From Pseudomonadota bacterium (GTDB taxonomy: Bacteria > Myxococcota_A > UBA796 > SXON01), in the NCBI GenBank assembly GCA_030684355.1, contig JAUXTN010000015.1:1-62236 (forward strand): a DNA stretch of 62,236 nt, given 5' to 3'. A program made the translations under genes and the position numbers. This document shows positions 45,406-55,924 of the stretch, one piece after another. Numbering within the stretch: the stretch's first letter is position 1; each line of letters begins with the position of its first letter. The notes under the pieces were generated by a model, which had not been told where the DNA came from, did not search any database, and saw nothing but the letters and a program-made list of their open reading frames with translations.

Positions 45406-46320
45406 TCAGAGCGCCTCGGCGGCCCGACGCACCTCGACCCGCACCATCTTCTTGCGCCACGGCGCAGGCTGGAGGTGGGTGCCGAGCGGTTGGACCGCGG
45501 CGAAGGCGGCATCGGCGAGCGCCTCCGGGGTGTCCCCGGCGACCTCGATCGGCCGCGGCCCCACCGCGCTCACGACCGCGCGGTAGCCCGTGTCCGCGCG
45601 CGCGGCGGCAACGAGCAGGAACCCGTAGTCGATGGCGGCGCGCGTACGTGCCTTCCGATGGATCACCAGCGCGGCGGGCGGCGGCAACGACACGTGCGTG
45701 AGCACCTCGCCCGCGGCGGCGAGATGCCAGGCGATGCCGTCGTCCTGATACATCTCGTCGAGCGGGAGCGTGCGCGGACCCGCCGCCGACGTGAACGCGA
45801 GGTGGGCGCCGTAGAGCCACAAGGCCGGGACGGTGTCGGCGGAGTGGGCGGCGTAGCAGCCCCTCCCCTTGGGCGCGACATGACACACCGAGCCGTCACA
45901 CTTGAGGCAACCGCCGATCCCGGCGCGCCACCCCTCGGGTTGGTTGTAATACACGCACCGTGTATCAAGCATGATGTTGCCACCGAGGGTGGCCATCGCC
46001 TGGATGGTGGGCGTCGCGACCGTGGCGCACGCGGCGGCCAGGGCGGGGTAGCGGGATCGCACGACCGGCAGCCGGGAGACCTCGCGCAGGGTGAGCCCCG
46101 CGCCAAGGAGGACGCCGCCGTCAGGGGCCTCGACGACCGAACGGAGCCCCGGGAGGCGACGGGTGGAGACGAGGACGCCCGGCCGGAAGATGCGGTGCTT
46201 CATCGAGGGGAGGAGGTCGGTCCCGCCGGCGACGAGGCGCGCGCCCGGCTCGGCGAGCAGCCCGTGAGCCGTCGCCCAGGTATCGGGGGCTTCGAGGGAG
46301 AACGGGGCAAACGGGAGCAT
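45406..46320 (-). CDS. hcrB: 4-hydroxybenzoyl-CoA reductase, FAD subunit
   Basis: 304 residues, xanthine dehydrogenase-type FAD subunit. FAD contacts are LVAGGTDLLPSMKH and ATLGGNIMLDTRC. The segment between (TRC...GGCLKCDGSVCHVAPKGRGC) carries the extra cysteine loop that, in this family, marks the beta subunit of 4-hydroxybenzoyl-CoA reductase with its additional [4Fe-4S] cluster. Its ATG overlaps the hcrA stop by one base. It passes electrons to the molybdenum subunit. Confidence 0.88.
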   Translation of the reverse strand: MLPFAPFSLEAPDTWATAHGLLAEPGARLVAGGTDLLPSMKHRIFRPGVLVSTRRLPGLRSVVEAPDGGVLLGAGLTLREVSRLPVVRSRYPALAAACATVATPTIQAMATLGGNIMLDTRCVYYNQPEGWRAGIGGCLKCDGSVCHVAPKGRGCYAAHSADTVPALWLYGAHLAFTSAAGPRTLPLDEMYQDDGIAWHLAAAGEVLTHVSLPPPAALVIHRKARTRAAIDYGFLLVAAARADTGYRAVVSAVGPRPIEVAGDTPEALADAAFAAVQPLGTHLQPAPWRKKMVRVEVRRAAEAL

Positions 46321-48656
46321 CAGGTCCCCTCGGAGTTGTCGCGGCGGCGCCGCTCGATGCCGCGCAACACGCGGTCCGGGGTGAAGGGCGCTTGGGTGAA
46401 GGCCACGCCGGTCGCGTCCTGGATGGCGTTGGCGATCGCGGGGACGGTCGAGAGCTGGGGGCCCTCGCCGGCCTCCTTGGCGCCGAACGGGCCGCCCGGA
46501 TCGTGGGTCTCGACGATGGAGACGAGGATCTCGGGGGTCTCGTGCAGGGTCGGGATCTTGTACTCCAGCAGGCTCGGCGCCACGAGGACGCCGTTGCGGT
46601 AGGCCTGCTCCTCGTAGAGCGCCTCGCCGACGCCCATGTACACGCACCCCTCGATCTGGCCCTCCACGATCGTGCGGTTGAGCGCGCGGCCGCAGTCGTG
46701 CGCGCACCAGATGCGGTCCACCGCGACGATGCCCGTCTCGGGATCGACGGTCACTTCCGCGACCTGCGCGGTGAACGAGTACGCCGGCGACGGCCCGACC
46801 GACTGGCGGCGAAACCGGTTCCCGATCTTGGGGGGCTTGTACCCGCCGGTGCTGCCGAGCGGCCCGAACGCCTCTTCGGCGAGCCACACCGCGTCGACGA
46901 AGCTCACGCCCTTCTCGGGGGTCTCCCGCACGAAGGCGCGGCCGTCGCGCGCGGCGAGGGCGGCGGGGTCGCAGCCGAGCTTGGTCGCCACCGCGGCGAA
47001 GAGCTTCTCGCGGATCGCGTCCGCGGCCTCGATGGCCGCGTTGCCCGCCATGAACGTGACGCGCGAGGAGTACGAGCCGAGGTCCACCGGGGTGAGCGAG
47101 GTGTCCCCCTCGATGACCCGCACGTCCGCGATGTCGATGCCGAGCCGCTCGGCGGTGAGCACCGCGAGCATGTGCTGGCTCCCCTGCCCCACGTCCGCCG
47201 TGCCGGAGAAGATCGTGACCTCGCCGCTGCGGTCGACCTTCAGTTGCACGCCCGACTGGGAGAGCTCGTTCTGATACACCGGGTGCAACGCACCGCACAT
47301 GTAGGCGCTCACCGCGAGGCCGATGCCGCGGTTCGCCGGCATGTTCCCGCGCTTCTCCGTGTAGCCGCTCGCCGCGACCACGGCGTCGAGGCATTCCTTC
47401 ATCCCGACCGAGCCGATCTTCAGGCCGTTGACGGTCTCCGTGCCGGGCTCGATGCAGATGCGCGCGCGCAGCTCCGCGGGGTCGAGGCCGAGCTCACGCG
47501 CCGCCCGATCGAGGTGCAGCTCCAACGCGAACCGCGGCTGGATGGCGCCGTGGCCGCGCTTGGGGCCGCACGGGGGCTTGTTCGTGTAGAGCCGGTGGGT
47601 CTCGAAGCGGTAGTTTTCCAGCTTGTACGGGAGCGTCATGAAGACGCCGAGGTAGTAGCTGGTGACGACGCCGTAGCTGGAGTACGCGCCGCCGTCGGCC
47701 CACGCCTTGAAGTCGATGGCGGTGATGGTGCCGTCGCGGGTGAGCCCCATCTTCAGCCACATCTTCGTCGGGTGGCGGCCGCGGTGGGCGTAGAAGACCT
47801 CCTCGCGGGAGAGCACGATCTTCACGGGGCGGCCGAGCTTCAGCGCGAGGTAGCCGGCGCAGAGCTCGGTGCAGAAGGGGTCACACTTGCCGCCGTAGCC
47901 GGCGCCGACGGCGGGCTTGATGAGGCGCACGTCGGCGTCCCGCTTGCCGAGGACGCGCGCGACGTCGCGATGGACGTAGTGCACGTTCTGGGTGGAGGTC
48001 CACAGGGTGAGCTTGCCGTCGGGCTCGGGTTGGGCGAGCGCGGCGTGGCTCTCGAGCGGCACGTGGGTGCTGCCCGGGTAGTGGTAGGTGTCCTCGATCA
48101 CGAGGTCCGCGGCGGCGAAGCCGGCCTCGACGTCGCCGTAGTCCTGCCACACGCGGCGGAGGATGTTCGACGGCTTGCGCGCCTCGTCGTGGACGATGGG
48201 TTTTGAGGGGTTCAGGGCATCGTCGATGGAGAGCACGGCGTCGAGCGGCTCGTAGACGACGTCCACGAGGCGGCACGCGGCCATGGCCGTCTCCTCGTCG
48301 GTCGCGGCGATACACACCACCGGCTCGCCGATGTATCGCACCTTCCCGAGGGCGAGGGCGGTCTCGTCCTGCGTGACCGGGATGGCGCCATAGCGCCGCG
48401 GCAGGTCCGCGCCGGTCATCGCGGCGACGACGCCCGGGAGCGCGAGGGCTCGTGTGAGGTCGATGGAGACGATGCGGGCGTGGGCGTGCGGCGAGCGGAG
48501 GAACTTCCCGTGCACCATGCGCGGGAGCTTCATGTCGGCGACGAAGCGGGCCTGCCCGGTGATGCGGGCACGGCCGTCGATCTTCGGGCCGCTGCGGCCG
48601 AGGACGCCACCCTCCGCGGGCTGGCCGGCGTGGTTGTCGGCGGGTCCGTGGCTCAC
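46320..48656 (-). CDS. hcrA: 4-hydroxybenzoyl-CoA reductase, molybdopterin subunit
   Basis: 778 residues, close to the known 769. Aldehyde-oxidase a/b hammerhead (GQARFVADMKLPRMVHGKFL) then Moco-binding segments GAGYGGKCD, CGPKRGHGAIQPRFALE, GTADVGQGSQHMLA and KEAGEGPQLSTVPAIANAI. It removes the para-hydroxyl of 4-hydroxybenzoyl-CoA reductively, giving benzoyl-CoA. The GTG start overlaps the hcrC stop (GTGA). Assignment relative to other XDH enzymes rests on the hcrB loop and the box neighbours. Confidence 0.88.
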   Translation of the reverse strand: MSHGPADNHAGQPAEGGVLGRSGPKIDGRARITGQARFVADMKLPRMVHGKFLRSPHAHARIVSIDLTRALALPGVVAAMTGADLPRRYGAIPVTQDETALALGKVRYIGEPVVCIAATDEETAMAACRLVDVVYEPLDAVLSIDDALNPSKPIVHDEARKPSNILRRVWQDYGDVEAGFAAADLVIEDTYHYPGSTHVPLESHAALAQPEPDGKLTLWTSTQNVHYVHRDVARVLGKRDADVRLIKPAVGAGYGGKCDPFCTELCAGYLALKLGRPVKIVLSREEVFYAHRGRHPTKMWLKMGLTRDGTITAIDFKAWADGGAYSSYGVVTSYYLGVFMTLPYKLENYRFETHRLYTNKPPCGPKRGHGAIQPRFALELHLDRAARELGLDPAELRARICIEPGTETVNGLKIGSVGMKECLDAVVAASGYTEKRGNMPANRGIGLAVSAYMCGALHPVYQNELSQSGVQLKVDRSGEVTIFSGTADVGQGSQHMLAVLTAERLGIDIADVRVIEGDTSLTPVDLGSYSSRVTFMAGNAAIEAADAIREKLFAAVATKLGCDPAALAARDGRAFVRETPEKGVSFVDAVWLAEEAFGPLGSTGGYKPPKIGNRFRRQSVGPSPAYSFTAQVAEVTVDPETGIVAVDRIWCAHDCGRALNRTIVEGQIEGCVYMGVGEALYEEQAYRNGVLVAPSLLEYKIPTLHETPEILVSIVETHDPGGPFGAKEAGEGPQLSTVPAIANAIQDATGVAFTQAPFTPDRVLRGIERRRRDNSEGT

Positions 48657-49138
48657 TTGGTGCCTTCCTCGCCGCGACCCGCGGCCTCGCGCGCCGCGGC
48701 GAGGATCTTCGTGTACCCGGTGCAGCGGCAGATGTTCGAGCCGAGGGTCTGCTTCAGCGTGTCGTCGTCGGGATGGGGGTCCTCGTCGAGCAGCGCGATG
48801 AGGGCGAGCACGATGCCGGGCGTGCAGTAGCCGCACTGGCTCGCGACGTGCTTGTCGAACGCGGTCTGCACGGGGTGGAGGCGGTCCCCCTGCGCCACGC
48901 TCTCGATGGTGCGCACGTCCCGGCCCTCCATCTCGACCGCGAGGGTGATGCACGAGAGCCGCGCCACACCGTCCACCAGGACGGTGCAGGCGCCGCAGTC
49001 GCCCACGTCGCAACCGTGCTTGGTGCCGGTGAGATCGAGGTCGTCACGCAGCAGGTCGAGGAGCGAGCGGTGCGCGGGGACGAGCCGACGGACGGGCTCC
49101 CCGTTCACCAGGAGCGAGAGGATGTGCTCAGCGGGCAT
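48653..49138 (-). CDS. hcrC: 4-hydroxybenzoyl-CoA reductase, [2Fe-2S] subunit
   Basis: 161 residues with both [2Fe-2S] sites: plant-type GCDVGDCGAC and helical CGYCTPG ... NICRCTGY. GGAGG lies 4 bases before ATG 49138. First gene of the operon hcrC-hcrA-hcrB. Confidence 0.9.
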   Translation of the reverse strand: MPAEHILSLLVNGEPVRRLVPAHRSLLDLLRDDLDLTGTKHGCDVGDCGACTVLVDGVARLSCITLAVEMEGRDVRTIESVAQGDRLHPVQTAFDKHVASQCGYCTPGIVLALIALLDEDPHPDDDTLKQTLGSNICRCTGYTKILAAAREAAGRGEEGTK

Positions 49139-49257
49139 GGCGCCTCCTATCCGGCCGGCCCCCACAGGCGGGAGGTGCGGACGGCGAAGGATTCCCCACG
49201 AGTCCGGTGCCATGCCCGGCAGAATCCTGTCTACACTGGGTCGGACCCGGAAGCCCG

Positions 49258-50076
49258 ATGACACTCCTCCTCGCCTCCGTCCTCGCCGCCCACGCCGCCA
49301 CCTTCACCGCCGAGGATCTCGTGCTCGCGGCCGCCCGTGGGCTCCCGACGGAGACGGCCGCGCGGATGGCGGACAGCGTCGGCACCGACGCGCCGAACGC
49401 CGTCTACCTGCTCCGGCGCGGCGTCCGCACGGAGACGCTCACGAGCTGGGGTTACGCGGTCGGGGACGCCGAGCGCGCCGAGGCCGAGCGCCTCGGGGCC
49501 CTCGCGGCACCTCCGGCCGGGATCTCCGACACCGACTGGTTCGAGATGGCGGAGCTCCCCACGCGCATCGAGCGCGCGGACGGGCGGCCCGTGTCCGGTA
49601 CAGTCGTGGCGGTCGTGCCCTCGCTGGCCGTGCTCGCGACCCGCGACCTCTCCTTCGTGGTGGAACGCGGCGAAGCCCGGGACGTCTGGGTGGATGCACG
49701 GCCGCTCGGCGCCGTCGTCTACGAGGAGGGCGAGGACGAGGGGCTCCCGGTCGCCGCGCCACGCCTTGCGCACCTGCGCCGGGGACGCACCGGGGTGATC
49801 GCGGGGGCGCTGATGGCCGTGGCGGGCGGGATCTCCTTCGCTGGCGGCTGGCGCGGCACCTCCGAGGGGTATCTGACCACGCAGTCCTGCTGTCTCGCCG
49901 CGATGGACACCTACACGGTGCTGGAGCAGATCCCCAGCTCGCCGAACGTGATCATGATGGGGGTCGGCGCGATCGGCATCCTCGGCGCCGGGCTCTCGTT
50001 CCACTTCGGCGCCCAGGAACTGCGCCTTGCGGGCGCGCATCCGGGCGGCTGGGAGCCCGAGCCCGCCGAGCGGTAG
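49258..50076 (+). CDS. Exported/membrane protein of unknown function
   Basis: 272 residues from ATG 49258. Signal LLLASVLAAHAA, then a soluble region and two hydrophobic helices near 180-240 (GVIAGALMAVAGGISFAGGW and VGAIGILGAGLSFHFGA). Unknown family, resembling small envelope proteins of Myxococcota with terminal helices. Divergent from hcrC, convergent with crcB (2 bp gap). Confidence 0.6.
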   Translation: MTLLLASVLAAHAATFTAEDLVLAAARGLPTETAARMADSVGTDAPNAVYLLRRGVRTETLTSWGYAVGDAERAEAERLGALAAPPAGISDTDWFEMAELPTRIERADGRPVSGTVVAVVPSLAVLATRDLSFVVERGEARDVWVDARPLGAVVYEEGEDEGLPVAAPRLAHLRRGRTGVIAGALMAVAGGISFAGGWRGTSEGYLTTQSCCLAAMDTYTVLEQIPSSPNVIMMGVGAIGILGAGLSFHFGAQELRLAGAHPGGWEPEPAER

Positions 50077-50077
50077 C

Positions 50078-50440
50078 TCAGCCCACGACGATCGCGCGCC
50101 CCGCCCACACCGCGAGCAGCCCGAGCCCCACGTTCGCGAGGACGTTGAGCGCGGCGAGCTTCAGCGCGCCGCCCTGCGCGAGCGCCAACGTGTCGCCGCC
50201 GAACGCCGAGAAGGTGGTGAAGCCGCCGAGGAGGCCGACGCCGAGGGCGGCGCGGAGCGAGCGGTCGGAGGTCCACCCCGCGAGCATCCCCATGCAGAAA
50301 CACCCGACCACGTTCACGAGCAGGGTGCCGGCGGGGAAGCCCGGGTAGAGGCGCGTCATCGCGGACGCGGCGACAAACCGCAGCACGGAGCCGACCCCGC
50401 CGCCGAGCGCTACGAGGAGGACCTCACGAAGCGGGGGCAT
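50078..50440 (-). CDS. crcB: Fluoride exporter CrcB/Fluc
   Basis: 120 residues with four membrane helices. Family motifs GGGVGSVLRF, PAGTLLVNVVGCFCMG and LGGFTTFSAFGGDT (Na+ and F- site region with paired Phe) are present. Fluc channels work as antiparallel dimers in the inner membrane. ATG 50440 starts at the family N-terminus. No fluoride riboswitch pattern found in the short leader. Confidence 0.9.
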   Translation of the reverse strand: MPPLREVLLVALGGGVGSVLRFVAASAMTRLYPGFPAGTLLVNVVGCFCMGMLAGWTSDRSLRAALGVGLLGGFTTFSAFGGDTLALAQGGALKLAALNVLANVGLGLLAVWAGRAIVVG

Positions 50441-50450
50441 GCGGCACCAG

Positions 50451-50483
50451 GGGGGGCGTTGCGGGGGGCGTGCCCCCCGCCCC
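50451..50483 (-). repeat. 33-bp dispersed palindromic GC repeat, copy 1
   Basis: On the minus strand it reads GGGGCGGGGGGCAC then CGCCCCCCGC and AACGCCCCCC. It matches copy 2 at 54775-54807 at 32 of 33 bases in opposite orientation. It can fold into a GC hairpin. It lies just upstream of crcB. Confidence 0.8.
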
Positions 50484-50491
50484 AAAATGCG

Positions 50492-50785
50492 TCATCGTGT
50501 ATCACCGAGTCGCGACCGCAATTCCATTGGAGCGACCTCCACTCCGTCCAACCAGAGCCCGTTCGGCCCGTCGACGAGCTCCACCGGAACCCCCCGGCGG
50601 TGACACATCAGCAACACACGGCCGAGCTCTCCGTCGGTGCCGTCGCGGGACAGGCGCACCCGCGCGCCCGGCGTGGAGACGACCGGACGCACGACCACCC
50701 GGCGCGACGCTTCGACGGCATGCGCCCGGGGCTCGTCGGAGGTGCCGAGCCCGAGGGCGCGTTCGAAGCGGTCCCGAAGGCCCAT
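50492..50785 (-). CDS. Small protein downstream of boxB, unknown
   Basis: 97 residues starting 8 bp after the boxB stop, so probably the last gene of the boxC-boxB transcript. Basic N-terminal half; C-terminal half RVLLMCHRRGVPVELVDGPNGLWLDG looks like a single-Cys thioredoxin/glutaredoxin-like strand-helix pattern, which is a weak resemblance. No family recognised. Confidence 0.55.
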   Translation of the reverse strand: MGLRDRFERALGLGTSDEPRAHAVEASRRVVVRPVVSTPGARVRLSRDGTDGELGRVLLMCHRRGVPVELVDGPNGLWLDGVEVAPMELRSRLGDTR

Positions 50786-50793
50786 TCAGCCCC

Positions 50794-52208
<1,415 letters not shown>

Positions 52209-52209
<1 letters not shown>

Positions 52210-53828
52210 CAGGTCCTCCGGTAGTCGAAGACGGCCCGCTCGGGCGCGCCGAACATCTTCAGGGCACCACGCTCGCCGACCGCGTTCGGGCGCTGGAAGA
52301 TCCAGTTCTGCCACGCGGTGAGGCGACCGAAGATCTTGTTGTCGCAGGTCTCCGGGCCGCCGAAGCGGAGGTTCTGCTCCATGCCGGTCAAGGCGTCCGG
52401 CGAGAGGCTGATGCGCTCCTCGACGGCGATGCGCACCTCGTCGTCCCAGTCGATGGCGTCGGGCGTGGCGGTCACGAGCTCGAGCTTCTCGGCGCGCGCG
52501 GCGTCGATCCAGTTGTCCTCGCAGAGCACGCGGACGCCGAGCTCGGGGGTGCCCGGGTAGCGGGCCTGGAGGCGCGAGAGGCCGCTCGCCATCGGGAAGC
52601 GGCCCCCGCTCGCGGCGGTGACGCGGACGCGGTTCGCGCCGTCGTCGTCCGCGAGCATGTAGGAGCGGTCGGACGCGAGCACGACCTCGAAGAGGCTGCC
52701 CGCGAAGGCGTTGCCGGGCTCGAGGATCGAGAAGAGCGACTTCGCCATGTTGTCGAGGCGGCGGAGCACGCGCGCCTGGAAGAAGCGGACCTCGGTGGCG
52801 AACCACGAGCCGTCATCCAGCGCGACGTCGTGCGCGAGGACGGCCTCGGCCTCGCCGACCGCGCGCACGGTGACGAGCCCGATGTCGAGGTAGTTGAAGC
52901 GGAGGCGGAGCAGCGCGTCATCGAGCTCGCGCCACGCCCGCAGCGACCAGGTGTCGGCGCCGACGCTCGGCGCCTCGGTCGGCGCGAGGATGGTGAGGGC
53001 GGCGGTGCGGGCGACCGGGTCGATCTGCACCTTCACCGAGCGGTAGGCGAAGCCGTCGGCGGTCGTCTCGGGGAGGACCGGCGGGAGCGCGAAGCCCGTG
53101 GCCTCGCGGGGCGTGGCGGCGGCGACGATGGCGGCGGCGCGGGCCTTCACGCCCTCGGCCCACTTCGACCGGGTGAAGCTCCCGTCCACGAAGCGGTACT
53201 TCACGGCGTCGCGCGCCTTGAAGCCCTCGGCCTTCGTGCAGAAGAGGTCGGCCATGTCGCGACGCACCTTCCGCTTGTCGGTGAGGCGGGTGAGGCCGCC
53301 GGTGCCGGGAAGCACGCCGAGGAGCGGCACTTCCGGCAGGGACACGGCCGAGTTCCCGTCATCGATGAGGTAGATCTCCTGGCACGCCTCGGCGAGCTCG
53401 TAGCCGCCGCCCGACGCCGTGCCGTTGAGCGCGGCGATCCAGGTCTGGCCGCTGTTGGTCGTCGCGTCCTCGATGCCGCACCGCGTCTCGTTGGTGAACT
53501 TGCAGAAGTTCACCTTGAACGCGTGGGTCGAGCTCGCGAGCATGCGGATGTTCGCGCCGGCGCAGAAGATCTTGTCGTAGCCGCCGGTGACGACCACCGC
53601 GCGGACCTCCGGGTGCTCGAAGCGCAGGCGCTGCACGGCGTCGGCGAGCTCGATGTCCACGGAGAGATCGTAGCTGTTGAGCTTGAGCTCGTAGCCGGGC
53701 CACATGGGCCGGTCTTCCTGCACGCGCATCGTCATCGTGGCGACCGCGCCCTCGACGGAGAGCACCCAGTGCACGTAGCGCGAGGGGTGGGTGTCGAAGG
53801 AGACGGGAGGGAAGGAGACGTCAGCCAT
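52209..53828 (-). CDS. boxC: 2,3-epoxybenzoyl-CoA dihydrolase BoxC
   Basis: 539 residues. An enoyl-CoA hydratase/crotonase-superfamily enzyme that opens and cleaves the epoxide ring to 3,4-dehydroadipyl-CoA semialdehyde and formate. Two crotonase-like halves: oxyanion-hole region FCAGANIRML with NGTASGGGYELAEACQEIYL and SLPEVPLLGVLPGTGGL in the first, a second degenerate half later. Length matches the family. First gene of boxC-boxB. Confidence 0.95.
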
Positions 53829-53852
53829 GGCACCGGGTCCGGATGTGGAAGT

Positions 53853-53894
53853 ATACTGCAGGTGTGAGTGAGCGCACAGGCAAGATACTGCAGG
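53853..53894. promoter_or_regulatory. Direct repeat ATACTGCAGG, candidate BoxR operator
   Basis: ATACTGCAGG occurs at 53853-53862 and 53885-53894, 32 bp apart (three helical turns), spanning the boxC-boxR gap and the first codons of boxR. TGCA-containing repeats are described for BoxR operators, so BoxR binding here is a reasonable inference. Confidence 0.55.
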
Positions 53895-54712
53895 AAGGGT
53901 CGCCGGCGCCAGCCCCCCTCCTCGAACTCCTCGCGACGCGGGTGCGCGCACGGCGGGCCGAGCGCGGTTGGACGCAGGAGGAGCTGGCGCGCGTGTCGGG
54001 CGTGAGCGTCCGCTACGTCGCGTCGTTGGAGCGTGGGGACGCCAACATGAGCATCCTCCGTCTTTCGGAGGTGGCGCAAGCGCTCGGCGTGTCGCTCGCG
54101 ACGCTCGTGGCCGGCGGCGGCCCCGTGCATGACGACACCGACCGCCTCGCCTCGCTCCAGGGAGAGGCCCGGCGACGGGCGCTGCGCGAGGTGCATGCGC
54201 CCGCGATGGTGGCGCTCGTGGGCCTGCGTGGCGCGGGAAAGACCACCGTGGGGGGCAAGCTCGCGGCGCTCATCGGCCTGCCCTTCCGCGAGGTCGACGC
54301 GGTGATCGAGGCCGCCGCGGGCGTGCACCTCGGCGAGATCTTCGAGTACCACGGCCCCGCCCGCTACCGCGAGCTGGAGCGGCAGGCGCTCGAGGCGCTC
54401 CTCGCGGCGCGTGGCGGGATGGTCCTCGCGACGGGCGGCTCGGTCGTGACGGCGTCGGAGAGCTGGGACCTCCTCCGCCGGGGCACGCGGACCGTGTGGC
54501 TACGGGCGTCGCCGGAGTCCCACCTGGGCCGGGTCGAGGCCCAGGGCGACTTCCGCCCGATGCGCGGCCGGGACGACGCGCTCGCGGAGCTCCGGGGCAT
54601 CCTCGACACGCGCACGCCGCTCTACGCGCAGGCCGAGCTGCACGTGGACACCGAGGTCGTCGGGCCGGACGCCGCGGCGGCGCGCATCGCGGCGTGGCTT
54701 CGGGAGGGGTAG
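53864..54712 (+). CDS. boxR: Transcriptional regulator BoxR (HTH plus shikimate-kinase-like)
   Basis: 282 residues from GTG 53864. N-terminal XRE-type HTH (RRAERGWTQEELARVSGVSVRYVASLERG) and a C-terminal shikimate-kinase-like domain with Walker A GLRGAGKTTVG, the pattern of BoxR, a benzoyl-CoA-responsive repressor of box genes. It is divergent from boxC across 35 bp. The kinase fold serves as effector sensor in this family rather than in aromatic synthesis. Confidence 0.93.
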   Translation: MSERTGKILQEGSPAPAPLLELLATRVRARRAERGWTQEELARVSGVSVRYVASLERGDANMSILRLSEVAQALGVSLATLVAGGGPVHDDTDRLASLQGEARRRALREVHAPAMVALVGLRGAGKTTVGGKLAALIGLPFREVDAVIEAAAGVHLGEIFEYHGPARYRELERQALEALLAARGGMVLATGGSVVTASESWDLLRRGTRTVWLRASPESHLGRVEAQGDFRPMRGRDDALAELRGILDTRTPLYAQAELHVDTEVVGPDAAAARIAAWLREG

Positions 54713-54774
54713 CGCCGCGGCGCGCGCCGAGCTGGTCGTGGCCGACATGGGCGGAAGGGGGGGATATCCTTCAT

Positions 54775-54807
54775 GGGGCGGGGGGCTCGCCCCCCGCAAC
54801 GCCCCCC
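54775..54807 (+). repeat. 33-bp dispersed palindromic GC repeat, copy 2
   Basis: Reads GGGGCGGGGGGCTC, CGCCCCCCGC and AACGCCCCCC; 32 of 33 bases match the copy at 50451-50483, inverted relative to it. It lies 26 bp before the Uma2 gene. Both copies sit directly upstream of a gene start. Confidence 0.8.
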
Positions 54808-54832
54808 GCACCTGCGTGTCGCTGGAGCCCCG

Positions 54833-55432
54833 ATGTCCGAAGCCCGACGCGTCGCCACCTATGCGGACCTGGAGAGGGTGCCGGACCACCTGGTGGGGGA
54901 GATCATCGCCGGTGAGCTCGTGGTGAGCCCACGGCCGGCGGGGCCCCATGGGCTGGCCGAGAGCGGGCTCGCCGGTGGTCTCTTCCCGTTCAACAAGCGG
55001 GCGGAGGGCCCCGGCGGCCCTGGCGGTTGGTGGATCCTCACCGAGCCGGAGCTGCACCTGGGCGGTGACGTGCTGATCCCCGACATCGCCGGCTGGCGCC
55101 GTGAGCGGCTGCCTCAGGGCCCGGTCGACGCGGCCTTTACCGTGGCGCCCGACTGGGTCTGCGAGATCCTCTCGCCGCGGACCGCGAGCCGGGACCGCAT
55201 CCAGAAGATGGACTGCTACCTGCGCGAGAACGTCCAGCACGTGTGGCTGGTCGACCCGCTCGAGCGCACCCTCGAGGTGTACCGCCGACACGACGGGAAC
55301 TGGCTGCGGGTCGGCGCCTTCGCGGGGTACACCCGCGTGCGGGCCGAGCCCTTCGAGGCCGAGGAGCTCGACATGAGCCGGTGGTGGCTGGAGCCGACGG
55401 AGGCCCCCACCGAGCCCGGGACGACGCCGTAG
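54833..55432 (+). CDS. Uma2-family (DUF820) PD-(D/E)xK nuclease-like protein
   Basis: 199 residues. Uma2 fold: PDHLVGEIIAGELVVSPRP at the N-terminus, the nuclease core LIPDIAGWRRER (Asp) with VCEILSPRT (Glu...x) and the YLRENVQHVWLVDP segment with R..K...Y. Abundant in cyanobacteria and Myxococcota; role unknown, often linked to mobile DNA. ATG 54833 starts at the family N-terminus. Confidence 0.88.
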   Translation: MSEARRVATYADLERVPDHLVGEIIAGELVVSPRPAGPHGLAESGLAGGLFPFNKRAEGPGGPGGWWILTEPELHLGGDVLIPDIAGWRRERLPQGPVDAAFTVAPDWVCEILSPRTASRDRIQKMDCYLRENVQHVWLVDPLERTLEVYRRHDGNWLRVGAFAGYTRVRAEPFEAEELDMSRWWLEPTEAPTEPGTTP

Positions 55433-55442
55433 AGCTACAGGA

Positions 55443-55901
55443 CTACCGGTTCTCCAGCATCCGGCGGAACCGCTCGCCGCCCTCGTCCGCGCCGAAGGGA
55501 CACACGATCGATGTGTCACCTTGTATCACCACCTCGGTGTCGCTCCCGGTGACCGCGGTGATGCTCGCCACCGGCATCGACTGGGCGCCCTCGGGGCTTA
55601 GGCGCACGACCTCGCCGCCGCTGATGGCGCAGGCCGCGGTGCCGTCGATGTTCTCGGCATGGTAGGCGTCCGGCACCTCGTCGGGGCCGATCAGCCCGGC
55701 GTCCTGCAGGGGCCGGAGCATGCTGGGATCGACGACGCCGCCGTACGAGAGGCGACGCGGGGTCAGCTCGTTGCCGGACTGCAGGATGCTGTACGTCGAG
55801 AAGAGGACCCCGGAGAACCCGAGGGTGAACAGCGCGACCAGGAGCATCGCAAACGCGGCGAGGCCGCATCCGGGGAGCTGGCGGGGTTCGGCGTCGGCCA
55901 T
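55443..55901 (-). CDS. Single-helix membrane protein, unknown
   Basis: 152 residues with one membrane helix (LAAFAMLLVALFTLGFSGVLF, about 14-34) and a C-terminal soluble domain with beta strands and two Cys (AACAISGG; SIVCPFG). Family not recognised. It is divergent from thiD across 23 bp. Confidence 0.6.
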   Translation of the reverse strand: MADAEPRQLPGCGLAAFAMLLVALFTLGFSGVLFSTYSILQSGNELTPRRLSYGGVVDPSMLRPLQDAGLIGPDEVPDAYHAENIDGTAACAISGGEVVRLSPEGAQSMPVASITAVTGSDTEVVIQGDTSIVCPFGADEGGERFRRMLENR

Positions 55902-55924
55902 GGCCGCGGGGTTATCCCGTCGGC

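Noticed and set aside
50441..50491. Possible fluoride riboswitch before crcB
   Set aside because: The leader lacks the conserved pattern and is filled by the GC palindrome.
55902..55924. Possible TPP riboswitch before thiD
   Set aside because: Only 23 bp separate the divergent genes and no CTGAGA motif is present.
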